Shown: positions 28,116 to 36,317 of the stretch, one piece after another
Numbering within the stretch: the first letter of the stretch is position 1
How the letters are laid out: each line of letters begins with the position of its first letter
Assembly (NCBI GenBank): GCA_019112965.1
Contig: DXIH01000101.1
Coordinates: 1-48,884, forward strand
DNA length: 48,884 nt
Source: Candidatus Sphingomonas excrementigallinarum
GTDB lineage: Bacteria > Pseudomonadota > Alphaproteobacteria > Sphingomonadales > Sphingomonadaceae
Direction of reading: 5' to 3'
Position numbers and translations under genes: made by a program
The notes under the pieces: generated by a model
Told to the model about the DNA's origin: nothing
The model's input: only the letters and a program-made list of their open reading frames with translations
Databases searched by the model: none

Positions 28116-29084
28116 TTAACCGCGAACCAACCCCGCCCAGGGCAAATCCGGCCCGGCGGGGACAATCCCGGTCGGGTTCAGCTCCAGATGGCTGGCATAA
28201 TAATGCGTCTTGATGTGATCGAGATGCACCGTCTCCGCGACCGCCGGGATCGCCAGCATCCGCTCCAGCAGGCCCTCCAGCGCCGGATAATCCTGCACCC
28301 GCCGGACATTGCATTTGAAATGCCCGTGATAGACCGCGTCGAAGCGGACGAGCGTGGTGAACAATCGAATGTCGGCCTCGGTCATTCGGCCCCCGACCAG
28401 CCATTCACGGCCCGTCAGCCGTTCCTCCAGCGAATCCAGCTCGGCGAAAAGCGGCCCGACGGCTTCGTCATAGGCTTGCTGGCTCTTGGCGAAGCCGCAT
28501 TTGTACACGCCGTTGTTCACCCGGTCATAGACGGGGCCGTTGACCGCATCGACCTCCTCACGAAGCTCGGCGGGATAGAAATCGCCCGGCCGTGCGCCGA
28601 GCCCGTCGAACGCGGTGTTGAACATGCGGATGATCTCCGCCGACTCATTGCTGATGATCGTGTCGCGCTGCTTGTCCCATAGCACCGGCACCGTGACCTT
28701 GCCGCTATAGCCATCGCGAGCCCGGGCATAGAGCTGCCACAGATAGTCCGAACCGTACAGCAAATCGCCGGTGCCGCCCCGCTCGGTGGCGAAAGTCCAG
28801 CCATTCTCGCGCATCAACGGATCGACCACCGACACATCGATCATGTCCTCCAGGCCCTTGAGCGCGCGGACGATCAACGTGCGATGCGCCCACGGGCAGG
28901 CATAGGAGACATAGAGGTGATAACGTCCCGGCTCGGCGCGGTGGCCGGTCTGGCCGTCGGGGCCAGGCCCACCATCCGCCGTCACCCAGTCGCGGAAACC
29001 GGAATCGGGGCGTTTGAAGCTGCCCTTTTCGTCTGACTTGAACAGCCCATCTGCGTGCCAGACGCCGTCCACCATATTACCCAT
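28116..29084 (-). CDS. Glutathionyl-hydroquinone reductase (xi-class GST)
   Basis: A 322-residue enzyme of the GS-hydroquinone reductase group (YqjG/PcpF-like). The catalytic Cys63 is in YVSYACPWAHRTLIVRALKG, the diagnostic CPWAHR motif. TVPVLWDKQRDTIISNESAE forms the glutathione-binding thioredoxin-like region. The C-terminal helical domain has NNGVYKCGFAKSQQAYDEAV and GGRMTEADIRLFTTLVRFDA. These enzymes reduce glutathionyl-hydroquinones, which matters in quinone detoxification and aromatic breakdown, common in sphingomonads. The ATG at 29084 follows AAGGAG by nine bases. Confidence 0.93.
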   Translation of the reverse strand: MGNMVDGVWHADGLFKSDEKGSFKRPDSGFRDWVTADGGPGPDGQTGHRAEPGRYHLYVSYACPWAHRTLIVRALKGLEDMIDVSVVDPLMRENGWTFATERGGTGDLLYGSDYLWQLYARARDGYSGKVTVPVLWDKQRDTIISNESAEIIRMFNTAFDGLGARPGDFYPAELREEVDAVNGPVYDRVNNGVYKCGFAKSQQAYDEAVGPLFAELDSLEERLTGREWLVGGRMTEADIRLFTTLVRFDAVYHGHFKCNVRRVQDYPALEGLLERMLAIPAVAETVHLDHIKTHYYASHLELNPTGIVPAGPDLPWAGLVRG

Positions 29085-29142
29085 GCGTGTGTCTCCTTTT
29101 GGGGAGGGTACGCATGGGGCAGGGGAGCGATCCGCCAAGGTG

Positions 29143-29219
29143 CGTCATTGCGAGCGTAGCGAAGCAATCCAGTGTCCGGGCAAGACGCCAGGGATGGCTT
29201 CGCTACGCTCGCAATGACG
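29143..29219. repeat. Inverted repeat, family C
   Basis: CGTCATTGCGAGCGTAGCGA plus AGC (29143-29165) pairs perfectly with GCTTCGCTACGCTCGCAATG plus ACG (29197-29219), a 23-bp stem around a 31-base loop. It abuts the rnr stop codon (29221-29223) and lies in the gap behind the reductase start. The sequence type is a known-looking bacterial REP element; no transposase is nearby. Confidence 0.87.
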
Positions 29220-29220
29220 G

Positions 29221-31419
29221 TCAGCGCCGCTTACCGTTGTGGCGGATATTCGCGGGCCGCCCGCGCCGTTTCAGCACCCGGCGCGGCTCGGGCGCCGCGC
29301 CCTTGCCGTCGGGCAGCTCGAAACGCAGCGCCCCCGACACCGGGTTCGCCTCGGCCAGGCGCAGCGGCAGGCGCTGGCCCAGCTTGTAGATTTCGCGGCT
29401 CTTCTCGCCGAGCAGTTGCTGCGAGCCTTCGTCATAATGGAAGTAATCGCCGCCCAGGTCGCGGATCGGCATCAGGCCGTCGCCGCCCACGCCGTCGACG
29501 GTGGCGAAGAAGCCGAAATTGGTGACGCCGGTGATCCGCGTCTCGACCACCTGCCCGACATGCTCGGACAGATAGGCCGCGACATAACGATCGATCGTCT
29601 CGCGCTCCGCATCCATCGCGCGGCGCTCATATTGGCTGATCGATGTGCCCAGCCGCTCCATTTCGTCGCCTTCGGGCAGCAACCCGCCATCGCCCAGCTT
29701 ATAGGCCCCCACCAGTGCGCGATGGACGACGAGGTCGGCATAGCGCCGGATCGGCGAGGTGAAATGCGCGTAGGAGCCGAGCGACAGGCCGAAATGCCCC
29801 TGGTTGACCGGCGCATAATAGGCCTGGGTCTGCGAACGCAGGATCTGCTCCATCACCTGCGGCTTGAAATCCGCATCGCCGATCTTGTCGATGATTCGGT
29901 TGAAGGTCGCCGGGCGGATCACCTGGCCCATGGCGAAGGGGATGTCGAAGGTTTCGAGATATTCCTTCAGCGCGACCAGCTTGGTGCGGCTGGGCACCTC
30001 ATGGACGCGGTACATGACGGGTGCCTTCTTCGCCTCCAGCGCCTTGGCGGCGGCGACATTGGCGGCGATCATGTAATCCTCGATCAGCCGATGCGCATCC
30101 AGCCGCGCGCGCGGCGCGACCGACAGGATGCGGCCATTCTGGTCGAGCACCACGCGCCGTTCGGGCAGGTCGAGGTCGAGCGGCTCGCGGTCGTCGCGCG
30201 CCTTGGCCAGTGCGGCCCAGCAGTCCCAGAGCGGGCGCAGCGCCGTCTCGGTCAGCGGATACGACAATTCGCCGTCGATCGCTGCTTGCGCATCCTCATA
30301 GGCGATGTTCGCCGCCAGCCGGACGACCGCGCGGGTGAAGCGGAAGCTCTTGAGCTTGCCGTCCTTCGTCACCTGGAGATGACAGGCGAGCGCGGCGCGG
30401 TCCTCGCCCTGTTTCAGTGAACAGACATCGGCCGACAGGATCTCGGGCAGCATCGGCACGACCCGGTCGGGGAAATAGACCGAATTGCCGCGCCGCCGCG
30501 CATCCTTGTCGATCGCCGAGCCGGGGCGGACATAGAAGCTGACATCCGCGATCGCGACGATGGCGCGCCAGCCGTCTGGATTGGCGGGATCGTTATCGGG
30601 CGCGGCCCAGACCGCATCGTCATGGTCGCGCGCATCGACCGGGTCGATCGCGACGATCGGTAGGTCGCGCAGGTCCTCGCGGTCGTCGCCCAGCGGCTGG
30701 CGCGCGACCCGCTCGGCCTCCTCCAGCGTCTCGGGCTGGAAGCGGTCGGGAATTTCGAACTTGTGGATCGCGATCAGTGAGAAGCTGCGCGGGGCGAAGG
30801 GATCGCCCAGCCGCTCGACGACCTTCGCGGTGATGCGCGGCGGGCGGCCCGCCTTTTCGGCCAGCACCAGGTCGCCCGCTTCCGCGCCGCCGGTGTCCGA
30901 CACCATCATCTCGCGCCGATCCTTCTTGTCGACGCTGGTCAGCCAGAACCGCCCCGCTTCCTCGCGCAGCACGCCCAGCACCTGTTCGGAGGCAGGCGCG
31001 ATCGTCTTCATGACATGCGCGATCCAGCCGCCGCCCGCTTCCTCGGTTCGCGCCAGCACGCGCTGGCCGATGCCGAGGCTACCACGCTTGCGCTCGCGGA
31101 TGCGCAGGCGAGGGATGGGGACGCCGTCGGCCTCCCAACGCTCGGGCTGGCCCCAGACATTGCCGCCGTCATCGACATCGACGACGCGCAGCACCGTCAC
31201 CTTGGGCAGCCCGCCCATCTTGTGAAAGGCGCGTCCCGGCGCGCTGTCGATCAGCCCTTCATCGGCCATATCCTTGAGCAGCGCCTTCAGCCCGATCTTC
31301 TCCTGCGCGGAGAGACCAAAGGCGCGCGCGATCTCACGCTTGCCCGCGGGCTGGTCCGATTGTTCGATGAAGGACAGGATTTGCTCACGGGTCGGCAGAC
31401 CCGGCTGGGGCTTTTTCAT
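29221..31419 (-). CDS. rnr: Ribonuclease R
   Basis: A 732-residue processive 3'-5' exoribonuclease that degrades structured RNA and takes part in tRNA/rRNA quality control. The N-terminus is a winged-helix-like region (LPTREQILSFIEQSDQPAGK). OB-type domains follow. The RNB catalytic domain begins near 240 and holds the metal-binding acids in IVAIDPVDARDHDDAVWAA. An S1 domain near 615-695 includes ARITGVTNFGFFATVDGVGG as TRITGVTNFGFFATVDG in the actual frame. A basic tail ends KRRGRPANIRHNGKRR. The ATG at 31419 was chosen; the frame upstream runs through a repeat. A family C repeat abuts the 3' end. Confidence 0.95.
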   Translation of the reverse strand: MKKPQPGLPTREQILSFIEQSDQPAGKREIARAFGLSAQEKIGLKALLKDMADEGLIDSAPGRAFHKMGGLPKVTVLRVVDVDDGGNVWGQPERWEADGVPIPRLRIRERKRGSLGIGQRVLARTEEAGGGWIAHVMKTIAPASEQVLGVLREEAGRFWLTSVDKKDRREMMVSDTGGAEAGDLVLAEKAGRPPRITAKVVERLGDPFAPRSFSLIAIHKFEIPDRFQPETLEEAERVARQPLGDDREDLRDLPIVAIDPVDARDHDDAVWAAPDNDPANPDGWRAIVAIADVSFYVRPGSAIDKDARRRGNSVYFPDRVVPMLPEILSADVCSLKQGEDRAALACHLQVTKDGKLKSFRFTRAVVRLAANIAYEDAQAAIDGELSYPLTETALRPLWDCWAALAKARDDREPLDLDLPERRVVLDQNGRILSVAPRARLDAHRLIEDYMIAANVAAAKALEAKKAPVMYRVHEVPSRTKLVALKEYLETFDIPFAMGQVIRPATFNRIIDKIGDADFKPQVMEQILRSQTQAYYAPVNQGHFGLSLGSYAHFTSPIRRYADLVVHRALVGAYKLGDGGLLPEGDEMERLGTSISQYERRAMDAERETIDRYVAAYLSEHVGQVVETRITGVTNFGFFATVDGVGGDGLMPIRDLGGDYFHYDEGSQQLLGEKSREIYKLGQRLPLRLAEANPVSGALRFELPDGKGAAPEPRRVLKRRGRPANIRHNGKRR

Positions 31420-31466
31420 GACGTGGAGATAGGGGGTAGGGGAGGCTGCGTCACCCCCGAAGCTGA

Positions 31467-31590
31467 TCCTCCCCGGCACGGGGAGGGGGACCATGCGCAG
31501 CATGGTGGAGGGGGCTTTCCACGCAGCGAGGCATTTGCGGCGATCCCCCTCCACCAGCTTCGCTGGTCCCCCTCCCCTTGCAGGGGAGGA
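31467..31590. repeat. Palindromic repeat pair, family B
   Basis: Two inverted halves: TCCTCCCCGGCACGGGGAGG, GGGACCATGCGCAGCATGGT and GGAGGGGG on the left; CCCCCTCCACCAGCTTCGCT, GGTCCCCCTCCCC and TTGCAGGGGAGGA on the right. It mirrors the layout at 19271-19399. It lies upstream of both rnr and the GH20 gene, in the gap between divergent genes. Confidence 0.82.
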
Positions 31591-31613
31591 ATAGTCGGGT
31601 CATGATCCAATGT

Positions 31614-31622
31614 AATACCAGT
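31614..31622 (+). promoter_or_regulatory. AATACCAGT motif before the GH20 gene
   Basis: AATACCAGT lies 23 bases before the GH20 ATG, followed at once by ACCG. The same nine bases, in the same orientation and a similar distance (19 bases), precede the GH84 gene, where ACCG also follows after five more bases. On the opposite strand it reads ACTGGTATT, whose ACTGGT resembles the half-site of GntR/HutC amino-sugar regulators (NagR/DasR type). Its function is inferred. Confidence 0.4.
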
Positions 31623-31645
31623 ACCGCGTAGCAGGACGGCAGGAC

Positions 31646-34141
31646 ATGATGACATTATGGGCTTCGGCCGCGATTCTGGTGGCGGCACCGGCCGCGCAGG
31701 CCGATCTGGATCGGTTGGCGGCGACGCTCGGCTATCGCTACACCATCCTGACGAACCGTCCTGCATCCTGCCCGAGCGGCGTGCCCCGCTGTTTCGAGGC
31801 GGATATCGCCATCGCCGTGCCCGACAGCGCGCCGAGCCTGCCGGTCGAAATCCGCTACAGCCTGGTCAATCCGGTGCTGAAGGTCGAAAGCGATACATTC
31901 GACAATCGCACGATCAACGGCGACCTAAACGTCCTGACGCTGAAGCCGGGCCAGCGGTTGACACCGGGTCAGGTCTATCATGTGAAGCTGACCGGGCTAG
32001 GCGCGTTCTTTTCGCGCAACCACATGATGCCCAATGCGATGCTGGCCGCGCCGGGCCTGACCCCGCGCGTGATCGCGGCGACCCGGACGGGGACCGATGC
32101 CGCGACCGGGCTGGAAACCCTGCCCTTCGTTGCGCCGATGACCGACGAGGCCGCGCTGGCCCGTAGTGCGCCCGACGATCAGACGCTGTGGCGGACGCCC
32201 GAGCGGGCTTTCGCGCTTTATGCCGAGCGGGGCGCGGCGACGCCGGTCGACGTCGCGATCCTGCCACGGCCGATGACGGTCACGCGCCCCGCCGGTGCCC
32301 CGGTCGATCTGTCGAAGGGGCTGCGCGCCTCGGTGGAGGGCTTCACCCGCACCGCGATCGCGCCTGCGCTGGCCGCGCTGCCGATCGGTACGGTGCCGCT
32401 GAGCATCCGCAGACAGGCGGGGATCGCGCCGGAGGGCTATCGCCTGACCATCGGCCGGGGCGGCGTGAGGATCGCGGCGGCGGATGCGGCGGGGGCGTCC
32501 TATGCCCTGCGCTCGCTGGCGCAACAGATGGCGGCGGAGGGGCCGACGCTCCGCCCGCTGATCGTCGAGGATGCGCCGCGCTATGGCTTTCGCGGGCTGC
32601 ATATCGACCTGGCGCGCAACTTCCATAGCAAGGCCGAGATCCTGAAGCTGATCGAGCAGATGGCGGCCTACAAGCTCAACACGCTGCACCTGCATATGGG
32701 CGATGACGAGGGCTGGCGGTTGCAGATCGCGAGCTTGCCCGAACTGACCGAGGTGGGCGCCTATCGCTGCGCCGACCTGTCCGAGAAGACCTGTCTGTCG
32801 CCGCAACTGGGGGCTGACCCGGCGCGGGAGGCCGCCACCAACGGCTATCTGACCGCCGCCGACTATTCCGACATCCTGCGCGCCGCGAAAGCGCGGCAGA
32901 TCGACGTCATCCCCTCGTTCGACATGCCGGGCCATTCGCGCGCGGCGATCCGGTCGATGGAGGTGCGTTACGACCGGCTGATGGCGAAGGGCGACCGCGC
33001 CGGGGCCGAGCGGTTCCGGCTGGTCGAGCCGGGCGACACCACCCGCTATTCCAGCGTCCAGCACTATGACGACAACACGCTGAACGTCTGTATTCCCAGC
33101 ACCTATCGCTTCATCGACACGGTGATCGACGCCATCGCCGCGCTCCACAAGGCGGCGGGGGTGCCGCTGACCACCTATCATATCGGTGCGGACGAGACGG
33201 CGGGGGCCTGGGTCCAGTCGCCCGCCTGCAAGGTGATGATGGGCCAGACGGGCCTGCAGCCCAAGCAGTTGGGGGCCTATTTCATCGAGCGGATCGCCGC
33301 CGACCTGGCCAAGCGCGGCATCGCGGTCGCGGGGTGGAGCGACGGGCTGGGCCACACCGATCCGGCGAAGATGCCCGCAAAGGTCCAGACCAATATCTGG
33401 AGCAACCTGCACGCGGGCGGCGTCGCCGAGGCGCACGAGCAGGCCAATCGCGGGTGGAAGACGGTGCTGTCCATCCCCGATCTCGGCTATTTCGACATGC
33501 CCTATGCCGCCGATCCGAACGAGACCGGCTATGACTGGGCCTCGCGCGGGGTGGACAGTTTCCAGGTGTTCGGCTTCATGCCGGGCAATCTGGCCGCGAA
33601 CGCCGCGCTGATCCCCAACATCCTCGCCCAGCCCAAAGCGATCGCCGACACCTTGCCGCTCCAGCCGGGCCGCAGCATCGCCGGGATCCAGGCCCAGTTG
33701 TGGAGCGAGACGGTGCGCCGCGACAGCCAGGTCGATTATATGCTGTTCCCGCGCCTGCTGGCGCTGGCCGAGCGGGCGTGGCGCAAGCCGGACTGGGAAC
33801 CCGCCTATGTCGCGGGGACGGCCTATCAACCGAACGACCCGCGCGTGGACCGGGCCAAGCTGCTCGCCGGATGGCAGGATTTCGCCGGGCGGATGGGCGT
33901 GCAGATGCGGCTGCTCGATCGGGCGGGCGTGACCTATCGCCTGGCCCCGCCGGGGGTGCGGATCACCCGCGGGCGGCTGGAGGCCAATGCCGAGTTTCCC
34001 GGCACGCCGATCGAGTATCGGACCGGCGGCACCGCCTGGACGCGCTATACCGGCCCGGTCGCGGTGACGGGGGCGGTCGAGCTGCGCACCCGCACCCCCG
34101 ATGGCCGCCGCGCCAGCCGGACGGTTACGGTCGCGCCGTAA
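31646..34141 (+). CDS. Beta-N-acetylhexosaminidase, GH20
   Basis: An 831-residue exported enzyme releasing N-acetylglucosamine from chitin fragments or glycans. A signal peptide (TLWASAAILVAAPAAQA) leads into a chitobiase N-terminal domain (about 20-170). A GH20b domain with YRLTIGRGGVRIAAADAAGA (about 260-310) follows. The catalytic barrel starts at RYGFRGLHIDLARNFHSKAE, with the catalytic Asp516-Glu517 pair in TYHIGADETAGAW. A C-terminal Ig-like domain (RLAPPGVRITRGRLEANAEF) ends the protein, the layout of chitobiases. It probably acts in the periplasm. It converges with the GH84 gene and their 3' ends overlap by 17 bases. Confidence 0.95.
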   Translation: MMTLWASAAILVAAPAAQADLDRLAATLGYRYTILTNRPASCPSGVPRCFEADIAIAVPDSAPSLPVEIRYSLVNPVLKVESDTFDNRTINGDLNVLTLKPGQRLTPGQVYHVKLTGLGAFFSRNHMMPNAMLAAPGLTPRVIAATRTGTDAATGLETLPFVAPMTDEAALARSAPDDQTLWRTPERAFALYAERGAATPVDVAILPRPMTVTRPAGAPVDLSKGLRASVEGFTRTAIAPALAALPIGTVPLSIRRQAGIAPEGYRLTIGRGGVRIAAADAAGASYALRSLAQQMAAEGPTLRPLIVEDAPRYGFRGLHIDLARNFHSKAEILKLIEQMAAYKLNTLHLHMGDDEGWRLQIASLPELTEVGAYRCADLSEKTCLSPQLGADPAREAATNGYLTAADYSDILRAAKARQIDVIPSFDMPGHSRAAIRSMEVRYDRLMAKGDRAGAERFRLVEPGDTTRYSSVQHYDDNTLNVCIPSTYRFIDTVIDAIAALHKAAGVPLTTYHIGADETAGAWVQSPACKVMMGQTGLQPKQLGAYFIERIAADLAKRGIAVAGWSDGLGHTDPAKMPAKVQTNIWSNLHAGGVAEAHEQANRGWKTVLSIPDLGYFDMPYAADPNETGYDWASRGVDSFQVFGFMPGNLAANAALIPNILAQPKAIADTLPLQPGRSIAGIQAQLWSETVRRDSQVDYMLFPRLLALAERAWRKPDWEPAYVAGTAYQPNDPRVDRAKLLAGWQDFAGRMGVQMRLLDRAGVTYRLAPPGVRITRGRLEANAEFPGTPIEYRTGGTAWTRYTGPVAVTGAVELRTRTPDGRRASRTVTVAP

Positions 34142-36071
34142 CCGCGATCAGCCCCGGTGCCTCGGCGATGAATGTGTCGAGCACGCCGTCTGCCAGCTTG
34201 ACGGGCCCGCCGAACCGGGTCGCGCCGGGGATAGTGGGCACGGCGGCGGCGTCGGCCGCGATCCGCTTGGCATCGGCGAAATAGCGCGCCGCCGGGTGAC
34301 CGCGATCGGCCGCCTCGAGCCCGGTGGAGGTCTGCTGAAGCGCGCGGCCCCAGAGCTGCATCGCCTCCAGCCAGGGCGCGGCCTGTTCGGCGAAACCCGG
34401 ATCGACGACGCCCGCGCGGATCGTATCGGGCGCGGCGGCCAGCGCATCGGCCTTGGCATGCAGTTCGGCCAGCGCCGCGCGGCGTTCCTCCACATCGCCG
34501 TTCGCCAGCGCCTCGCGGACATGATCGAGCAGGGCCTTCAGTCGGGGCGCCTGGTCCTGCCAGGGCTGGCTGCCAAAGGTGGGGGCGAGATGCTCGGCAT
34601 CGAACAGCTCCAGCAGCGCGGCGGTGGCGTTGGGCTCGCCCCCCGCCAGCTCACGCGCGGCATAATGCCAGGTGCGGTCGGCGTCATAGCCCTTGTCGTT
34701 CCAGCCGAACGCCAGCACGCCCGTCACTGCCACCCGGCTGGGCGCTTCCTGGTTCATCGGGTTGGACAGGATGCCGGTCAGCTCGGACGACAATCCCGCC
34801 TCGCGCTTGGCATAGGGGGCGAGCAGCAGCCGCCCGGCCGAGCTGGCATAGTCGTTGACCGGATAATTGTCCCAAAGCAGCGTCTTGCGCCCGAACGCCT
34901 TGGTCGCGGCCTTGGCATCGGGGACCGAGATGGCAGGCGGCACGACGTCGGTGCCGGTCCATTGCACGACGATGCGCGGATTGAGGTTGGCGCGGAGAGC
35001 CGCCTTGTAGGGGCTTTCCTTGGCGTCATAATATTCGGTCGGCACCATGATGAGCGGACGCGAGGCGGGGTCCTGCTTGAGCAGGTCGGCCTGCACGGCG
35101 TTCAGCAGTTTGGACTGGGCGACACCCGCCGCCTGCGCGCCCGAGGGGCCGAAGGCGGCCTTGTCCGCCTCGCAATTCCACTTTTGATATTCGATATCGT
35201 CCAGCGCGACATAGAAGCTGTGCACGCCGATCCCGCGCAGCGCCGCGAACTTGCGCAGCAACGCCTGCTCGTCCGCCGGATCGGAGAAGCAGATGCTTGG
35301 CCCCGGTGAGATGGCATAGACGAAATCGACGTGATTGGCCCTGGCGCGCGCGGCAAGCGTGCCCAGCGCATTCAGCGTCGCGGCGGGATAGGGATCGCGC
35401 CACTTGTCGCGGGCGAAGGGATCGTCCTTGGGGCTGTAGACATAGGTGTTGGCCTTCATCCGGCCAAGGAAGTCCAGATGGTTGGTCCGGTCGGTCATCG
35501 ACCAGGGCTTGCCGTAGAACCCCTCGATCGTGCCGCGGATCGGCATGGCGGGGTGATCGCGGATGGTCAGCGCGGGGATCGTCTCGCGGGTCAGCAGCTG
35601 GCGGAAGCTCTGGGCGGCGTGGAACAGCCCGTCCGCGTCATGCCCCGCCAGCGTGATGAGGCCGCCTCTGCCCGAGGCAAGGCTGGTCAGCGTATAGCCT
35701 TCGCGCGCCTCTTCGCGGCTGGCATTGCTCCGCGACAGGGCCTCGCGGACCAAGGCCGCGCTGTCCGGGCCGATCACGATGGTCGGGCGGTCGAGCGCTG
35801 CGGGCAGGCGCCTGGCCGTAGTAATGTCGGTGACACCGGCCTGAGTCAGCAGGTCGCGGACCAGCGTGGCGGTTTCCGGCTCGGTCCCGGGCGCGACGAT
35901 CAGCGTGACGGCGCGACCCAGCGTCACCGTGCCGTCGCCCAGCGTCATCGTGGCGGGAGCGGGGAAGATCGCAGGCAGGGTGGCGGGGCTGGCATGTGCC
36001 GCCGGGGTCAGCGTCGCCAGCGCGATCGCCGCCAGGGCCGCACCCATTGCTCTGTTTGCCGCCCGCATCAT
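34125..36071 (-). CDS. Beta-N-acetylglucosaminidase, GH84 (O-GlcNAcase-like)
   Basis: A 648-residue secreted enzyme. The signal peptide is MMRAANRAMGAALAAIALAT and onward to PAAHA. A GH20b-like N-terminal domain contains IVIGPDSAALV. The catalytic barrel begins at IRGTIEGFYGKPWSMTDRTN, and the substrate-assisted Asp pair is FYVALDDIEYQKW (Asp291-Asp292). The Asn/Trp pocket includes VVQWTGTDVVPP and LLWDNYPVND. Together these are diagnostic of family GH84 (NagJ/hyaluronidase-type), which removes terminal beta-linked GlcNAc. The ATG at 36071 has GGAG seven bases upstream; the adjacent ATG at 36068 is equally possible. With the GH20 gene it suggests a role in using GlcNAc-containing glycans. Confidence 0.93.
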   Translation of the reverse strand: MMRAANRAMGAALAAIALATLTPAAHASPATLPAIFPAPATMTLGDGTVTLGRAVTLIVAPGTEPETATLVRDLLTQAGVTDITTARRLPAALDRPTIVIGPDSAALVREALSRSNASREEAREGYTLTSLASGRGGLITLAGHDADGLFHAAQSFRQLLTRETIPALTIRDHPAMPIRGTIEGFYGKPWSMTDRTNHLDFLGRMKANTYVYSPKDDPFARDKWRDPYPAATLNALGTLAARARANHVDFVYAISPGPSICFSDPADEQALLRKFAALRGIGVHSFYVALDDIEYQKWNCEADKAAFGPSGAQAAGVAQSKLLNAVQADLLKQDPASRPLIMVPTEYYDAKESPYKAALRANLNPRIVVQWTGTDVVPPAISVPDAKAATKAFGRKTLLWDNYPVNDYASSAGRLLLAPYAKREAGLSSELTGILSNPMNQEAPSRVAVTGVLAFGWNDKGYDADRTWHYAARELAGGEPNATAALLELFDAEHLAPTFGSQPWQDQAPRLKALLDHVREALANGDVEERRAALAELHAKADALAAAPDTIRAGVVDPGFAEQAAPWLEAMQLWGRALQQTSTGLEAADRGHPAARYFADAKRIAADAAAVPTIPGATRFGGPVKLADGVLDTFIAEAPGLIAVTARP

Positions 36072-36082
36072 CCTCAATCTCC

Positions 36083-36104
36083 GGTATTTAACTGGTATTG
36101 TCGG
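36083..36104 (-). promoter_or_regulatory. Repeated ATACC motif before the GH84 gene
   Basis: Read on the gene's strand, CAATACCAGTTAAATACCGG contains two AATACC units spaced 11 bases apart, one helical turn. They sit just upstream of the ribosome-binding sequence. The first shares AATACCAGT with the GH20 promoter at 31614-31622. The arrangement suits a regulator binding one face of the DNA; the identity of the regulator is unknown. Confidence 0.4.
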
Positions 36105-36193
36105 AGGGTAGGGGAGTGGGGGGCGGGCTGCAAGCGGGATTGCGGGATGGGGTTATGGGCGGTTTGTCAGGCGGTATGGCAGAGGGTAGAGCG

Positions 36194-36279
36194 TGGCCTT
36201 CGACTTCGCTCAGGCTGAACGGATGTTGGGGTGCAAACCATTCCCTCGCTCCGTTCAGCCTGACTGAAGTCGAAGGCCA
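36194..36279. repeat. Inverted repeat, family D
   Basis: TGGCCTTCGACTTCGCTCAG GCTGAACGGA (36194-36223) pairs with its near reverse complement at 36250-36279; two of 30 positions differ. The same element occurs at 39578-39678 in the opposite arm order. It lies between the divergent-facing start of the GH84 gene and the 3' end of the ABC transporter gene. The rest of 36105-36317 holds nothing else recognisable. Confidence 0.87.
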
Positions 36280-36317
36280 AGGGAAGCCCTCGCCGAACTG
36301 GTACTAAACCGGCAATA

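Noticed and set aside
31997..33829. Long − strand frame across the GH20 gene
   Set aside because: It is a mirror of a gene with visible catalytic residues and signal peptide; no independent evidence for a product.
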